Positions 14,262 to 22,435 of a stretch of 30,811 nucleotides of DNA are shown piece after piece. The notes under the pieces were generated by a model. It was given only the letters and a program-made list of their open reading frames with translations. It was not told where the DNA came from and made no database searches. Every line of letters begins with the position of its first letter. The first letter of the stretch is position 1. Both the position numbers and the translations under genes were made by a program. Source of the stretch: DSNY01 sp040752195 (GTDB taxonomy: Bacteria > Pseudomonadota > Gammaproteobacteria > Burkholderiales > Burkholderiaceae_F); NCBI GenBank assembly GCA_040752195.1, contig JBFMFC010000041.1:1-30811 (forward strand), given 5' to 3'.

Positions 14262-16712
14262 ATGAGCAACGAAAACAGGACGCTGCTGGACGCCGCGGTC
14301 GCACCGGGCACCCCGGTGTCGCGCCGCCCCGGCGCGCGCCGTCTGCTCGAGGACTGCTGGACGTCGATCCGCAACGCCGTCGAGCCGCGTATCACCGACG
14401 TTGTGCTGGAAGCGCTCGGCCCGATCGCGCGCTCCGAGAACGAGGACGTCGCCAAGCCGGCGAAGATCGCGCTGTCGCGCGACCGCGCGTTCGTGCAGGC
14501 GTACTCGGACGCGCTGCAGAGCGAGTTCAGGGCCGCCGTGGCCGACTTCGTCGCGCACCGCCTGGCCGACAGCAAGGCGACCGACCGCAAGTCGCTGAGC
14601 CTGGTCGACTACGGCGACATGGAGTTTTCGACGCTGATCGAAAGCTCGGGCGCACGGATCCGCAATGCGGTCGACGACGAGTACACGAGTGTCAAGCTGC
14701 GCGTGGCCAACCTCGTGCGCGAGCCCGACCTGCGCGACGGCGATCACCCGTTTCGCCCGGGCATGTTCCTGCGCGCCGCGCACCAGGCGCTCGAAAAGGT
14801 CGGCGTACCCAAGGAAGACCTGCTGCGACTGACGCACTGCTTTGATGCGCCCTTGATCGCCCCGGTGCGCGCTGCGTATGCCGCCGTCGACCACCACCTG
14901 GCTTCGCAGGGCGTCAGCGCCGAGCTGGCGCGCACGACGATCACGCGCAACAGCGCGCTGGGACGTAACACGGTGCTGGGCCGCAACTCGATGCTCGGCG
15001 TGCCGACGAACACCGGGCTCGGCATGCCGTTGACCGGCGGCGGAATGCACTTCGCCGGCGGCCCGAGCGCCGAGCAGGTGCTGCAGGGTCTGTACCAGCG
15101 GATGCAACTGCTGCCGCAGGCCGGTTTCGCGGCGCCCGGCATGATGGGCGACCCGCGGCAGGCTGCGCCGGGCCACTACGTGCCCGCCCCGACGCTGGGC
15201 GGGACGTCCGCGTTGCGGGCGATGCAGGCCCTGCAGGGCATGCCGACCATGCAGGGCGCGCCGAGCGTGCCGGGCGGCGCGACGGTGCTGATCGAACCCG
15301 GGCTGCTCAACGCGCTGAACGAGATCCAGAAGCTCGGCGCGATCGCGATGTCGGCGGTGCAGATGGGGCGGCCCGCCCCCGACGCCGCGATCAACGTCGC
15401 CGAGTTGCGCGGCAAGCTCACCGAAACCGCGAGCAAGCAGGTCGACAAACTGACGATCGAAATCGTCGGCCTGCTGTTCGACCGGATCAACCAGGACAAG
15501 CACGTCCCCGACGAGGTCAAGCACCTGCTGCAGCGGCTGCAGTTCCCGCTGATCAAGGTCGCGCTGACCGACCCGGAGCTGTTCGTTTCGCCGCAGCATC
15601 CCGCGCGGCTGCTGCTCGACCGCATCGCCAGCACCTCGATCGGGTGGACCAGCGCGGGCGAGGACAACCAGCGTTATCTCGCCGAGGTGCAGAAGGTCGT
15701 TCACGCGGTGCTTGCCGCGACGGACGACGGGCTCGGCGCCTTCGAGAAGTCGCTCGCCGCCTTCGAGCAGTACCTCGCCGAGGAGAAGACGCGCGACGAC
15801 GATCCGGTGGCGCGCGCCAAGCGCGCGCTCGCCGAAGCCGAATCGCGCGAGGTGATGGCGATCAACGCGACGATCCAGGTCCGCAGCGCGTTCGACGGCG
15901 TGCAGATCGAGTCGTACCTGCGCGACTTCCTGCTCGAGACCTGGGTGCGCGTGCTGGTCGCCGCGTCGCTGCGCGAGAAGGACAAACCCGGGCAGGTGCA
16001 GCGCTATCTGCGGATCGTCCCCGACCTCGTGTGGAGCGTGCAGCCGAAGATCAATCCCGACGACCGCAAGCGGCTCGTCAGCGTGATCCCGCCGGTTCTC
16101 GCCACGCTGCGCGAAGGCGTGATGTTGATCGACTGGCCGCAGCCGAAGATGCAGGAGTTCTTCTCGAAGCTGATGAACTCGCATGCGCAGGCGGTCAAGG
16201 CGCTGGAGCTCGCGCACGGCAGCCCGGGGGCCGCGTTCGAACCGAGCACGCTGAGCATCAAGCTCGACGGCATCCGCTTCGACGCCGAGCCGCAGCCGGC
16301 GGACGGGGCCGCGCCGCTGCACGTGTCCGACGACGTCGTGCGGCACGTGATCGCCAAGGAGCACGCGCCGGTGAACCACCTGACGCTGCCGCCCGACGCG
16401 GCGGCGACCGTGCACGGGCCGGACGATGCGCAGGTCGACGAGATCATCGCGCGCTGGAAGCGCGGCGACTGGTTCAACCTGCGCGTCGGCGACGTGACCG
16501 AACGCGTGCGGCTGCGCTGGGTCAGCCCGCGCAAGACGCTTTACCTGTTCACGCCGGCCGACGGCCGGCAGGCGCACTCGCTGTCGCCCGAGACGCTGCG
16601 CGGCTACCTGCGCAGCGGGCGCATGCAGCCGGTCGAGTCGGTGCCGCTGTTCGATCGCGCCGTGCACGCGGTGATGCAGGACCTGCAAGGGGCCGCGGTC
16701 GGTGCGCAATGA
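14262..16712 (+). CDS. DUF1631 family protein (paralogue 1)
   Basis: An 816-residue soluble protein. The helical N-terminal half contains RKSLSLVDYGDMEFSTLIES. A Gly/Met/Pro-rich low-complexity linker follows (about 235-345), then a conserved block from about 395 (KLTIEIVGLLFD, LQFPLIKVAL, HPARLLLDRIA), the DPVARAKRALAEAE and YLRDFLLETWVRVLV region, and a small C-terminal module (about 732-805: GDWFNLR, VRLRWVSPRKTLYLF). DUF1631 has no established function. A paralogue with the same conserved blocks lies two genes downstream. The preceding 193-base gap has a CACAAT box (14212-14217) but no clear -35. It ends in GCAATGA, overlapping the shadow start of the next gene. Abundant acidic residues and no transmembrane helix suggest a cytosolic scaffold or regulator; this is inference. 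Confidence 0.88.
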   Translation: MSNENRTLLDAAVAPGTPVSRRPGARRLLEDCWTSIRNAVEPRITDVVLEALGPIARSENEDVAKPAKIALSRDRAFVQAYSDALQSEFRAAVADFVAHRLADSKATDRKSLSLVDYGDMEFSTLIESSGARIRNAVDDEYTSVKLRVANLVREPDLRDGDHPFRPGMFLRAAHQALEKVGVPKEDLLRLTHCFDAPLIAPVRAAYAAVDHHLASQGVSAELARTTITRNSALGRNTVLGRNSMLGVPTNTGLGMPLTGGGMHFAGGPSAEQVLQGLYQRMQLLPQAGFAAPGMMGDPRQAAPGHYVPAPTLGGTSALRAMQALQGMPTMQGAPSVPGGATVLIEPGLLNALNEIQKLGAIAMSAVQMGRPAPDAAINVAELRGKLTETASKQVDKLTIEIVGLLFDRINQDKHVPDEVKHLLQRLQFPLIKVALTDPELFVSPQHPARLLLDRIASTSIGWTSAGEDNQRYLAEVQKVVHAVLAATDDGLGAFEKSLAAFEQYLAEEKTRDDDPVARAKRALAEAESREVMAINATIQVRSAFDGVQIESYLRDFLLETWVRVLVAASLREKDKPGQVQRYLRIVPDLVWSVQPKINPDDRKRLVSVIPPVLATLREGVMLIDWPQPKMQEFFSKLMNSHAQAVKALELAHGSPGAAFEPSTLSIKLDGIRFDAEPQPADGAAPLHVSDDVVRHVIAKEHAPVNHLTLPPDAAATVHGPDDAQVDEIIARWKRGDWFNLRVGDVTERVRLRWVSPRKTLYLFTPADGRQAHSLSPETLRGYLRSGRMQPVESVPLFDRAVHAVMQDLQGAAVGAQ

Positions 16713-16764
16713 CGTTGCGGAAGTCGCCGTGGTTTCCGGCGGAGCGGCTGCCTTCACGCGCCGC

Positions 16765-17553
16765 ATGAGTCGCCGCCGGCGTGCAGCCGCGCCGCGCGGC
16801 CACAAGGTCGTCGCGCCGCACGTGACGCTGTCGGAGTCCGACGGCGTGCGTTACCTGCACTTCGGCACCGAGTGGGTGCAAGGCGCGATGCGGATCGCGC
16901 GGCCGTACACGCTCGAGCTCGAATACCAGCAGCAGATGATGGCGCCGCTGCTGTTCCTCCCACAGCCGCGTCGGATCGTTCAGCTCGGGCTCGGTGCCGG
17001 TGCGCTGGCGAAGTTCTGCTATCGCGAGCTGCCCGCGGCCGAGATCACGGTCGTCGAGATCAGCGAAGTCGTCGTCGACACGGCGCGGCGCTGGTTCAAG
17101 CTGCCGGCCGACGATGCGCGGCTCGCCGTCGAACTGGCCGATGCGCGCGATTTCATTGCGCATCCGCGCCAGCGCCGCTGCGCCGACTGGCTGCAGGTCG
17201 ACCTGTACGATGCGCAGGCGCGCGGCCCGGTCTACGACGATGTCGACTTCTACGCCGCGTGCCGCCGCGCGCTGGCAGGCCCCGGGGTCGCCGCATTCAA
17301 CCTGTTCGGGCGCAGTTTCGGTCCGAGCTTCGATGCGATCGCCCGCGCTTTCGACGACCGGGCGCTGGTATTGGCCGAAGCGGATGCAGGCAACCGTATC
17401 GTGCTGGGCTTCGCGGGACCGCCGCTTGCGGTCGCGTATCCCGAGCTTTACAAGGCGGCGCAGGCGATCGAGGCGCGCCATCGGCTGCCGGCGCGCAAGT
17501 GGGTGTCCGGGCTGCGCGCGGAAAACGGGGGCGGCGATTGGCTCGAAATCTAG
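16765..17553 (+). CDS. Spermidine synthase-like (SAM-fold) protein
   Basis: A 262-residue protein of the spermidine synthase/methyltransferase fold: IVQLGLGAGALAKF as the nucleotide-binding glycine loop, VVEISEVVV as the acidic strand 2 end, LADARDFI, and DWLQVDLYDAQARGPVYD where aminopropyltransferases carry their catalytic Asp region. The family comprises aminopropyltransferases and SAM-dependent relatives; substrate and reaction cannot be decided here. It lacks much of the N-terminal hairpin of true spermidine synthases. ATG 16765 is preferred because the residues after it (SRRRR) resemble homologue starts as I recall them and codons before it are less GC-biased. GTG 16702, with AAGGGG 9 bases upstream and overlapping the DUF1631 stop, would add 21 residues. 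It lies between two DUF1631 genes. Confidence 0.8.
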   Translation: MSRRRRAAAPRGHKVVAPHVTLSESDGVRYLHFGTEWVQGAMRIARPYTLELEYQQQMMAPLLFLPQPRRIVQLGLGAGALAKFCYRELPAAEITVVEISEVVVDTARRWFKLPADDARLAVELADARDFIAHPRQRRCADWLQVDLYDAQARGPVYDDVDFYAACRRALAGPGVAAFNLFGRSFGPSFDAIARAFDDRALVLAEADAGNRIVLGFAGPPLAVAYPELYKAAQAIEARHRLPARKWVSGLRAENGGGDWLEI

Positions 17554-17643
17554 CCGGCTCAACGCGCCCGGGCGCGGTGCGCGCCGAGCGCGGGCGATCC
17601 CCGATCGCCGGACTTGGCGTCGCGCAGCGGCGGATATTCTCGC

Positions 17644-17671
17644 TTGACAGGGTCGTGGGGGTGACTAGAGT
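17644..17671 (+). promoter_or_regulatory. Sigma-70 type promoter before DUF1631 paralogue 2
   Basis: TTGACA (17644-17649) is a perfect -35 hexamer and TAGAGT (17666-17671) a fair -10, with a 16-base spacer, 53 bases before the ATG at 17725. It suggests that the second DUF1631 gene and the ATPase gene start a separate transcript from the spermidine synthase-like gene. Confidence 0.65.
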
Positions 17672-17724
17672 CCCCGCTGGGGCGCCGACCGGGCGCCCGT
17701 TCCGTCGCTCACATCCATAACCGC

Positions 17725-20154
17725 ATGGACGTCAACCCGCTGGCCCAGTCCGCGACGGCGAAAGCGCCGGGTACCCTGCCGTACCTGTCCGCCGCGCAGG
17801 CTTCCGCGCTGATGCGCTCGGGGCTGGCGATCGCGATCGAGCTGATCGGCAACGCGTTTGACGCAATCTGCCGAGACGTCCTCGAAGAGCTCAACGCGAA
17901 GTGGGACTTCAACGTCGGCGCGCCGCTTGTGCAGCGGCTGCTGTCGACCAAGGCCGCCGACCTGCGTCACGCGTTCCTGTCGCATCTGAAGGAGCGGCAG
18001 GACGCAGCGCTGGCCGACGTGATGACGCAGCACGCACCCGCGCCCGCCGTCGGGCAGGTCAGCGCCGAGATGCTGACGCTGGTCGATGCGGTCACCACCG
18101 CGCACGGCGTGATCGTCGATCGCGCCGCCGGCAAGATGCGCGGGATCATCGAGGAGCAGCTGCGCGATCTGCAGCTGATCGTCCAGCATCTGACCGGCCG
18201 CAGCGCGCTTCGCACCGCCGAGAACCCTTTCGGGCCGGAAGTGTTCATGCGGGCCCTGCTCGACGCCGCCGAAGACCTCGCGCTGCACACCGAGGCGTGG
18301 GACTTCTACCTGAACGCCTTCGAAAAGCCGCTGGCCGCGGAGATCGGCCGGATCCACACCGCGCTGATCGAGCACTTCCAGCGGCATGGGCTCGATGCCA
18401 AGGTGATCCGGCGCGAATTGGCGGCGCGGCAGGCCGCAGCGCGTGGCGTCGGCGCCGCCGGCGGCGCGCACGCGGGCGCCGACCCGACGACGCAGCCGGG
18501 TGCTGCGCCGCCGACGACTCCGGGCTACGGGCCGCAGGGCATGCCAGGTGGGCTGTCCGGAACGATGCCGGGTGCGGCACCGGGCACGGTCGGCGGCATG
18601 CCGCGCGCGATGGCCGCGGCGATCTTCGACCCGAGTGTGGCGCTGAACAACCTGCTCGCGCGCCTGCAGTCCAACGCGCGCGACTTGCGGCTGCCGCCGA
18701 TGCCGCAGGTCGGCCCGGCCGAGGCGCCGCTGCTCGAAGCGATCGGCGAATTGCAGCAGTTGGGCCTCGAAGGCGTTCACGGCGCGGCGTTCGCCGGAAC
18801 CGCCGCCGGTTCGATCAACACCTGGCGCGAGCACCTGGTCGAGAAGTCCAGCCGCACCGTCGACAAGCTGACGATCGAGATCGTCGGCATGCTGTTCGAC
18901 CACGTGCTGCAGGACAAGCAGGTGCCCGCCGAGATCAAGGCGCTGATCTCACGGCTGCAGTTCCCGGTACTGAAGGCCGCGCTGCTCGACGCCGACTTCT
19001 TTGCGTCGAGCACGCATCCGGCGCGCCGCCTGATCGACCGCATCGCCAGCACCGCCGTCGGCTGGGAGCCGTACGGCGACGAGAACGAGCGCTACAAGAA
19101 CGAAGTCGACCGCATCGTCCGCGAGGTGCTGCAGAAGTTCGACAAGGACGTCGCGGTCTTCGAGAAGCTGCTCGGCGAGTTCGAGAACTTCGTCGGCGAC
19201 ATCTCGCCGCGCGACAGCGACCCGGTCGCGCGCGCCAAGCGTGCGCTCGAGGAGGCCGAGAAGCGCGAGATCCTCGCGATCAATACGACGATCCAGGTGC
19301 GGCGCGCTTTCGAGAAAGTCGAACTCGAACCGTACCTGCGCGACTTCCTGGTCGGGCCGTGGGTGCAGGTGCTGGTCACGGCCACGCTGCGCGAAGAACA
19401 GACGCCGGGCTTCTCCAAGCGCTTCCGCGAGGCGATCCACGACATGGTCTGGAGCGTGCAGCCGAAGGCGTCCGCCGACGACCGCCGTCGCCTGGTCGAG
19501 CTGATCCCGAACCTCACTCGCGTGATGCGCGACGGGCTCGCGCTGATCCACATGGCCGAGCGCGAGCAGAACGACTTCTTCAAGCAGTTGATGGAATCGC
19601 ACGCGATGGCGGTCAAGCCGGTCGACCAGGCGCGCTACATCAAGTCGTCGCTGGCGACGACCGAGCTGCGCGCGCGGCTCGACGGCATGCAGTTGACCGG
19701 GACCTTCCCGATCACGACGGTCGCCGGCGGCGTGCGCGTATCCACCGGCGCGCTGATGCGCGCGGCGGCCGAGCACGACGCGGAGCTGAAGGTGCCCGAG
19801 CCGGTGACCGACATCGGCCCGCTCGACCGCGTCGAGGAGGCGCGGCTCGACGAGGAGATCTCGAGCTGGCAGCGCGGCACCTGGTTCAGCATGTGGAACG
19901 GCAAGGAGATGGTCAAGGCGCGGCTGCGCTGGATCAGTCCGCTGCGCACGCTGTTCCTGTTCAGCTCGGACCGCGAGAAGAACGCGCACGTGATGCCGCC
20001 CGACCTGATCAAGAACTACCTGAAGCGCGGCAAGCTCAAGGCGCTCGAAGCCACGCCGCTCACCAAGCGCGCGGTCGACGGCGTGGTCGGCGACTTCGAG
20101 AAGATGCCCAGGCGGCGCGAGGAAATCGCCGCGCGCTACGCGCCGGCCGGCTGA
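17725..20154 (+). CDS. DUF1631 family protein (paralogue 2)
   Basis: An 809-residue soluble protein with the same layout as the first paralogue: a helical N-terminal half, an Ala/Gly/Pro/Met-rich linker (about 235-295), the conserved KLTIEIVGMLFD, LQFPVLKAALLD and HPARRLIDRIAST block from about 381, DPVARAKRALEEAEKREILAINTTIQ, YLRDFLVGPWVQVLV, and a C-terminal module (about 715-790: GTWFSMWNGKEMVKARLRWISPLRTLFLF) ending in a Lys/Arg-rich helix. The function is unknown. The two proteins align along most of their length, so they arose by duplication or form an unlike pair. A good promoter lies 53 bases upstream, but there is no clear ribosome-binding site before ATG 17725. The ATPase gene starts 40 bases after its stop. 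Confidence 0.88.
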   Translation: MDVNPLAQSATAKAPGTLPYLSAAQASALMRSGLAIAIELIGNAFDAICRDVLEELNAKWDFNVGAPLVQRLLSTKAADLRHAFLSHLKERQDAALADVMTQHAPAPAVGQVSAEMLTLVDAVTTAHGVIVDRAAGKMRGIIEEQLRDLQLIVQHLTGRSALRTAENPFGPEVFMRALLDAAEDLALHTEAWDFYLNAFEKPLAAEIGRIHTALIEHFQRHGLDAKVIRRELAARQAAARGVGAAGGAHAGADPTTQPGAAPPTTPGYGPQGMPGGLSGTMPGAAPGTVGGMPRAMAAAIFDPSVALNNLLARLQSNARDLRLPPMPQVGPAEAPLLEAIGELQQLGLEGVHGAAFAGTAAGSINTWREHLVEKSSRTVDKLTIEIVGMLFDHVLQDKQVPAEIKALISRLQFPVLKAALLDADFFASSTHPARRLIDRIASTAVGWEPYGDENERYKNEVDRIVREVLQKFDKDVAVFEKLLGEFENFVGDISPRDSDPVARAKRALEEAEKREILAINTTIQVRRAFEKVELEPYLRDFLVGPWVQVLVTATLREEQTPGFSKRFREAIHDMVWSVQPKASADDRRRLVELIPNLTRVMRDGLALIHMAEREQNDFFKQLMESHAMAVKPVDQARYIKSSLATTELRARLDGMQLTGTFPITTVAGGVRVSTGALMRAAAEHDAELKVPEPVTDIGPLDRVEEARLDEEISSWQRGTWFSMWNGKEMVKARLRWISPLRTLFLFSSDREKNAHVMPPDLIKNYLKRGKLKALEATPLTKRAVDGVVGDFEKMPRRREEIAARYAPAG

Positions 20155-20194
20155 TGCGGCGTTGCGCGGCGCCGAGCGCGGCCCGACCGTCCCG

Positions 20195-21997
20195 ATGAAC
20201 GCTCCCGACAAGTCGGTGCGCAAGCACGGCGCCGAGCCGAAGCCCGCCGGCCGACTGCCGCTCGCCTACGTCGTGCGCGAGCTGATGGCCGACGGTCTGA
20301 TGGCGCAGGCCGACGGCGAACGCGTGCTGTCGGTGCGTTCGCGCGAGACGCAGGTGCACCCGCTCGCGCTGCTCGCGGAGATGAACCTGCGTTCGCCGAC
20401 GCCCGGCCGCGAGCTGCTCGACATCGAACGACTGACCGAATGGCTCGCCGGGAAAGCCGGGCTGCCGTATCAGCACATCGACCCGCTGCGGGTGGACTTT
20501 TCGCGCGTGGTCGACGTGATGTCGAGCGCGTACGCGACGACCTATTCGATCCTGCCGATCGCGGTGACGGGCGCCGAGATCGTCGTCGCCACCTGCGAGC
20601 CTTTCCTCGACGGCTGGCAGCGCGAGATCGAGCAGATCACGAAGAAGAGTGTCAAGCGCGTCGTCGCCAACCCGCTCGACGTGGCGCGCTACACGGTCGA
20701 GTTCTACAAGCTCGCGCAGTCGATCAAGGGCGCGAGCAAGACCAGCACGACCTCGCTGGTCAGCAACTTCGAGCAGTTGGTCGAGCTGGGCGGCAAGGTC
20801 GACGCCGACAACGCGCACGTGGTGCTGGTCGTCGACTGGCTGCTGCAGTACGCGTTCGACCAGCGCGCGAGCGACATCCACCTCGAGCCCAAACGCGAAC
20901 AGGGTGTCGTGCGCTTCCGCATCGACGGTGTGCTGCATCAGGTCTACCAGGTGCCGCCGGCGGTGATGCACGCGATGGTCTCCCGCATCAAGCTGCTCGG
21001 CCGAATGGACGTGGTCGAGCGGCGCCGCCCGCTCGACGGGCGCATCAAGACCAAGGTCACTTCGGGGCCGAGCGCCGGCCGCGAAGTGGAGATCCGCCTT
21101 TCGACGCTGCCGACCGCGTTCGGCGAGAAGCTCGTGATGCGCATCTTCGACCCGGAAGTGGTCGTGCGCAGCTACCCCGAGTTGGGCTTTTCCGAGCGCG
21201 ATGCGGCGACCTGGGACGAACTCATCCACCGGCCGTCCGGCATCGTGCTCGTCACGGGGCCGACCGGTTCCGGCAAGACGACCACGCTGTACTCGACGCT
21301 CAAGCAGCTCGCCACCGACGAGGTCAACGTCAGCACGGTCGAGGATCCGATCGAGATGATCGATCCCGCGCTCAATCAGATGCAGGTCCAGCACGGCATC
21401 GACCTCGGCTTCGCGGATGGATTGCGCGCGCTGATGCGGCAGGACCCAGACATCATCATGGTCGGCGAAATCCGCGACAAGGAAACCGCCGACATGGCGG
21501 TGCAGGCGGCGCTGACGGGCCACCTCGTGTTCTCGACCCTGCACACGAACGACGCGGCGAGCTCGATCGCGCGGCTGATCGAGCTGGGCGTGCCGGCCTA
21601 TCTGGTCAACGCGACGCTGATCGGCATCGTCGCGCAGCGGCTCGTTCGAACGCTGTGTCCGCACTGCAAGAAGGAGGACGGTCCGGTCGACGAGGCGACG
21701 TGGAAGGCGCTCGTGGCGCCGTGGCGGACCTCGCAGCCCAAGCGCGCGTACAGGCCGGTCGGCTGCCTCGAATGCCGGCGCACCGGCTACCTTGGCCGCA
21801 CCGGGCTGATCGAACTGCTGGTGATGACCGACAGGCTGCGCGAGCTGGTGGCGGCCGGCGCCGACATCGCGAAGATCCGCCACCAGGCCGCGCGCGACGG
21901 CTTGAAGTCGCTGCGCGTCTCGGGTGCGGAGAAGATCGCGGCCGGCGTGACGACGCTCGACGAAGTGCTGCGCGCCGCGCCGCCGTTCGAGACCTGA
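20195..21997 (+). CDS. GspE/PilB-family secretion-type ATPase
   Basis: A 600-residue protein of the type II secretion / type IV pilus assembly ATPase family. An N-terminal T2SSE_N/MshEN-like region (about 20-165) is followed by the ATPase core with Walker A GPTGSGKTT (355-363, Lys361), Asp box VSTVEDPIE, Walker B DPDIIMVGEIRD and His box LTGHLVFSTLHTND. A zinc-type pair of CxxC motifs follows (CPHCKK and CLECRRTGYLGR), as in GspE and PilB. Such ATPases power pilin assembly or secretion at the inner-membrane platform. No platform protein, pilin or secretin gene lies within the window. The N-terminal domain lacks the RLG repeats of known c-di-GMP-binding MshEN domains. ATG 20195 is chosen; a TTG at 20162 would add 11 residues. 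Confidence 0.9.
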   Translation: MNAPDKSVRKHGAEPKPAGRLPLAYVVRELMADGLMAQADGERVLSVRSRETQVHPLALLAEMNLRSPTPGRELLDIERLTEWLAGKAGLPYQHIDPLRVDFSRVVDVMSSAYATTYSILPIAVTGAEIVVATCEPFLDGWQREIEQITKKSVKRVVANPLDVARYTVEFYKLAQSIKGASKTSTTSLVSNFEQLVELGGKVDADNAHVVLVVDWLLQYAFDQRASDIHLEPKREQGVVRFRIDGVLHQVYQVPPAVMHAMVSRIKLLGRMDVVERRRPLDGRIKTKVTSGPSAGREVEIRLSTLPTAFGEKLVMRIFDPEVVVRSYPELGFSERDAATWDELIHRPSGIVLVTGPTGSGKTTTLYSTLKQLATDEVNVSTVEDPIEMIDPALNQMQVQHGIDLGFADGLRALMRQDPDIIMVGEIRDKETADMAVQAALTGHLVFSTLHTNDAASSIARLIELGVPAYLVNATLIGIVAQRLVRTLCPHCKKEDGPVDEATWKALVAPWRTSQPKRAYRPVGCLECRRTGYLGRTGLIELLVMTDRLRELVAAGADIAKIRHQAARDGLKSLRVSGAEKIAAGVTTLDEVLRAAPPFET

Positions 21998-22014
21998 CGC
22001 CGTGCGCGCCCGCG

Positions 22015-22296
22015 CTACTGCGTCATCAGCCGGTCGAATTCCTTGATCGTCACCGCCGGCGCGGTGCGAAAGCCGATGCCGGTCAGCTTGGTCAGGCCCG
22101 CCGACGCCTTGATCGCGGCGTCGTTGTCGGGCAGTTCGACGATGAACAGCAGGTCGGTGTCGCCGAGCAGCGCATAGCCGGCCTTGATCTCGCCGCCGAG
22201 GCTTCGGATCAACTTGTCGGCTTCTTCGGTGCGCTTGGCGCTCGCGCCGCGGATCGACTCGGGCGTGTACTTGCCGAACAGAACGTAGGTCGACAT
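22015..22296 (-). CDS. GYD domain-containing protein
   Basis: A 93-residue single-domain protein: MSTYVLFGKYTPESIRG at the start, then LGGEIKAGYALLGDTDLLFIVELPDNDAAIKAS and TGIGFRTAPAVTIKEFDRLM. This is the GYD family, a dimeric alpha/beta-barrel-like fold of unknown function, whose namesake motif appears here as LGDTD. ATG 22296 is fixed by AAGGAG at 22305-22310, eight bases upstream. It lies downstream of the MoxR-GNAT-VWA operon on the same strand, but a strong hairpin intervenes, so it may be transcribed separately. Its 3' end is convergent with the ATPase gene, 17 bases apart. Confidence 0.85.
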   Translation of the reverse strand: MSTYVLFGKYTPESIRGASAKRTEEADKLIRSLGGEIKAGYALLGDTDLLFIVELPDNDAAIKASAGLTKLTGIGFRTAPAVTIKEFDRLMTQ

Positions 22297-22323
22297 CTGC
22301 GGAACTCCTTTCGGTCGATGCAA

Positions 22324-22348
22324 CGCGCGCGGCGGTGCGCCGCGCGCG
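22324..22348 (-). terminator. Perfect 10-bp hairpin between VWA and GYD genes
   Basis: CGCGCGCGGC (22324-22333) and GCCGCGCGCG (22339-22348) pair perfectly around a 5-base loop, after the end of the VWA gene. There is no T-run in the minus direction, so it may be a Rho-assisted terminator, an RNA-stabilising structure or a protein site. The remaining gap 22349-22435 shows nothing else. Confidence 0.4.
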
Positions 22349-22435
22349 GGGACCGCGGATCAATGTACGCGCGCTGCGGCGGCTGCGGAATTCCGCGAAT
22401 GGGCGCCGGCGGGGCTGCGCCCGCGCGCAGTCGCG

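Noticed and set aside
14046..20223. Long antisense frames opposite the DUF1631 genes
   Set aside because: They mirror the codon periodicity of the plus-strand genes and contain no plausible domain or start signal.
20250..20690. c-di-GMP binding by the N-terminal domain of the GspE-like ATPase
   Set aside because: The domain position fits MshEN, but the RLG repeat motifs needed for known binding are not present, so I do not claim it.
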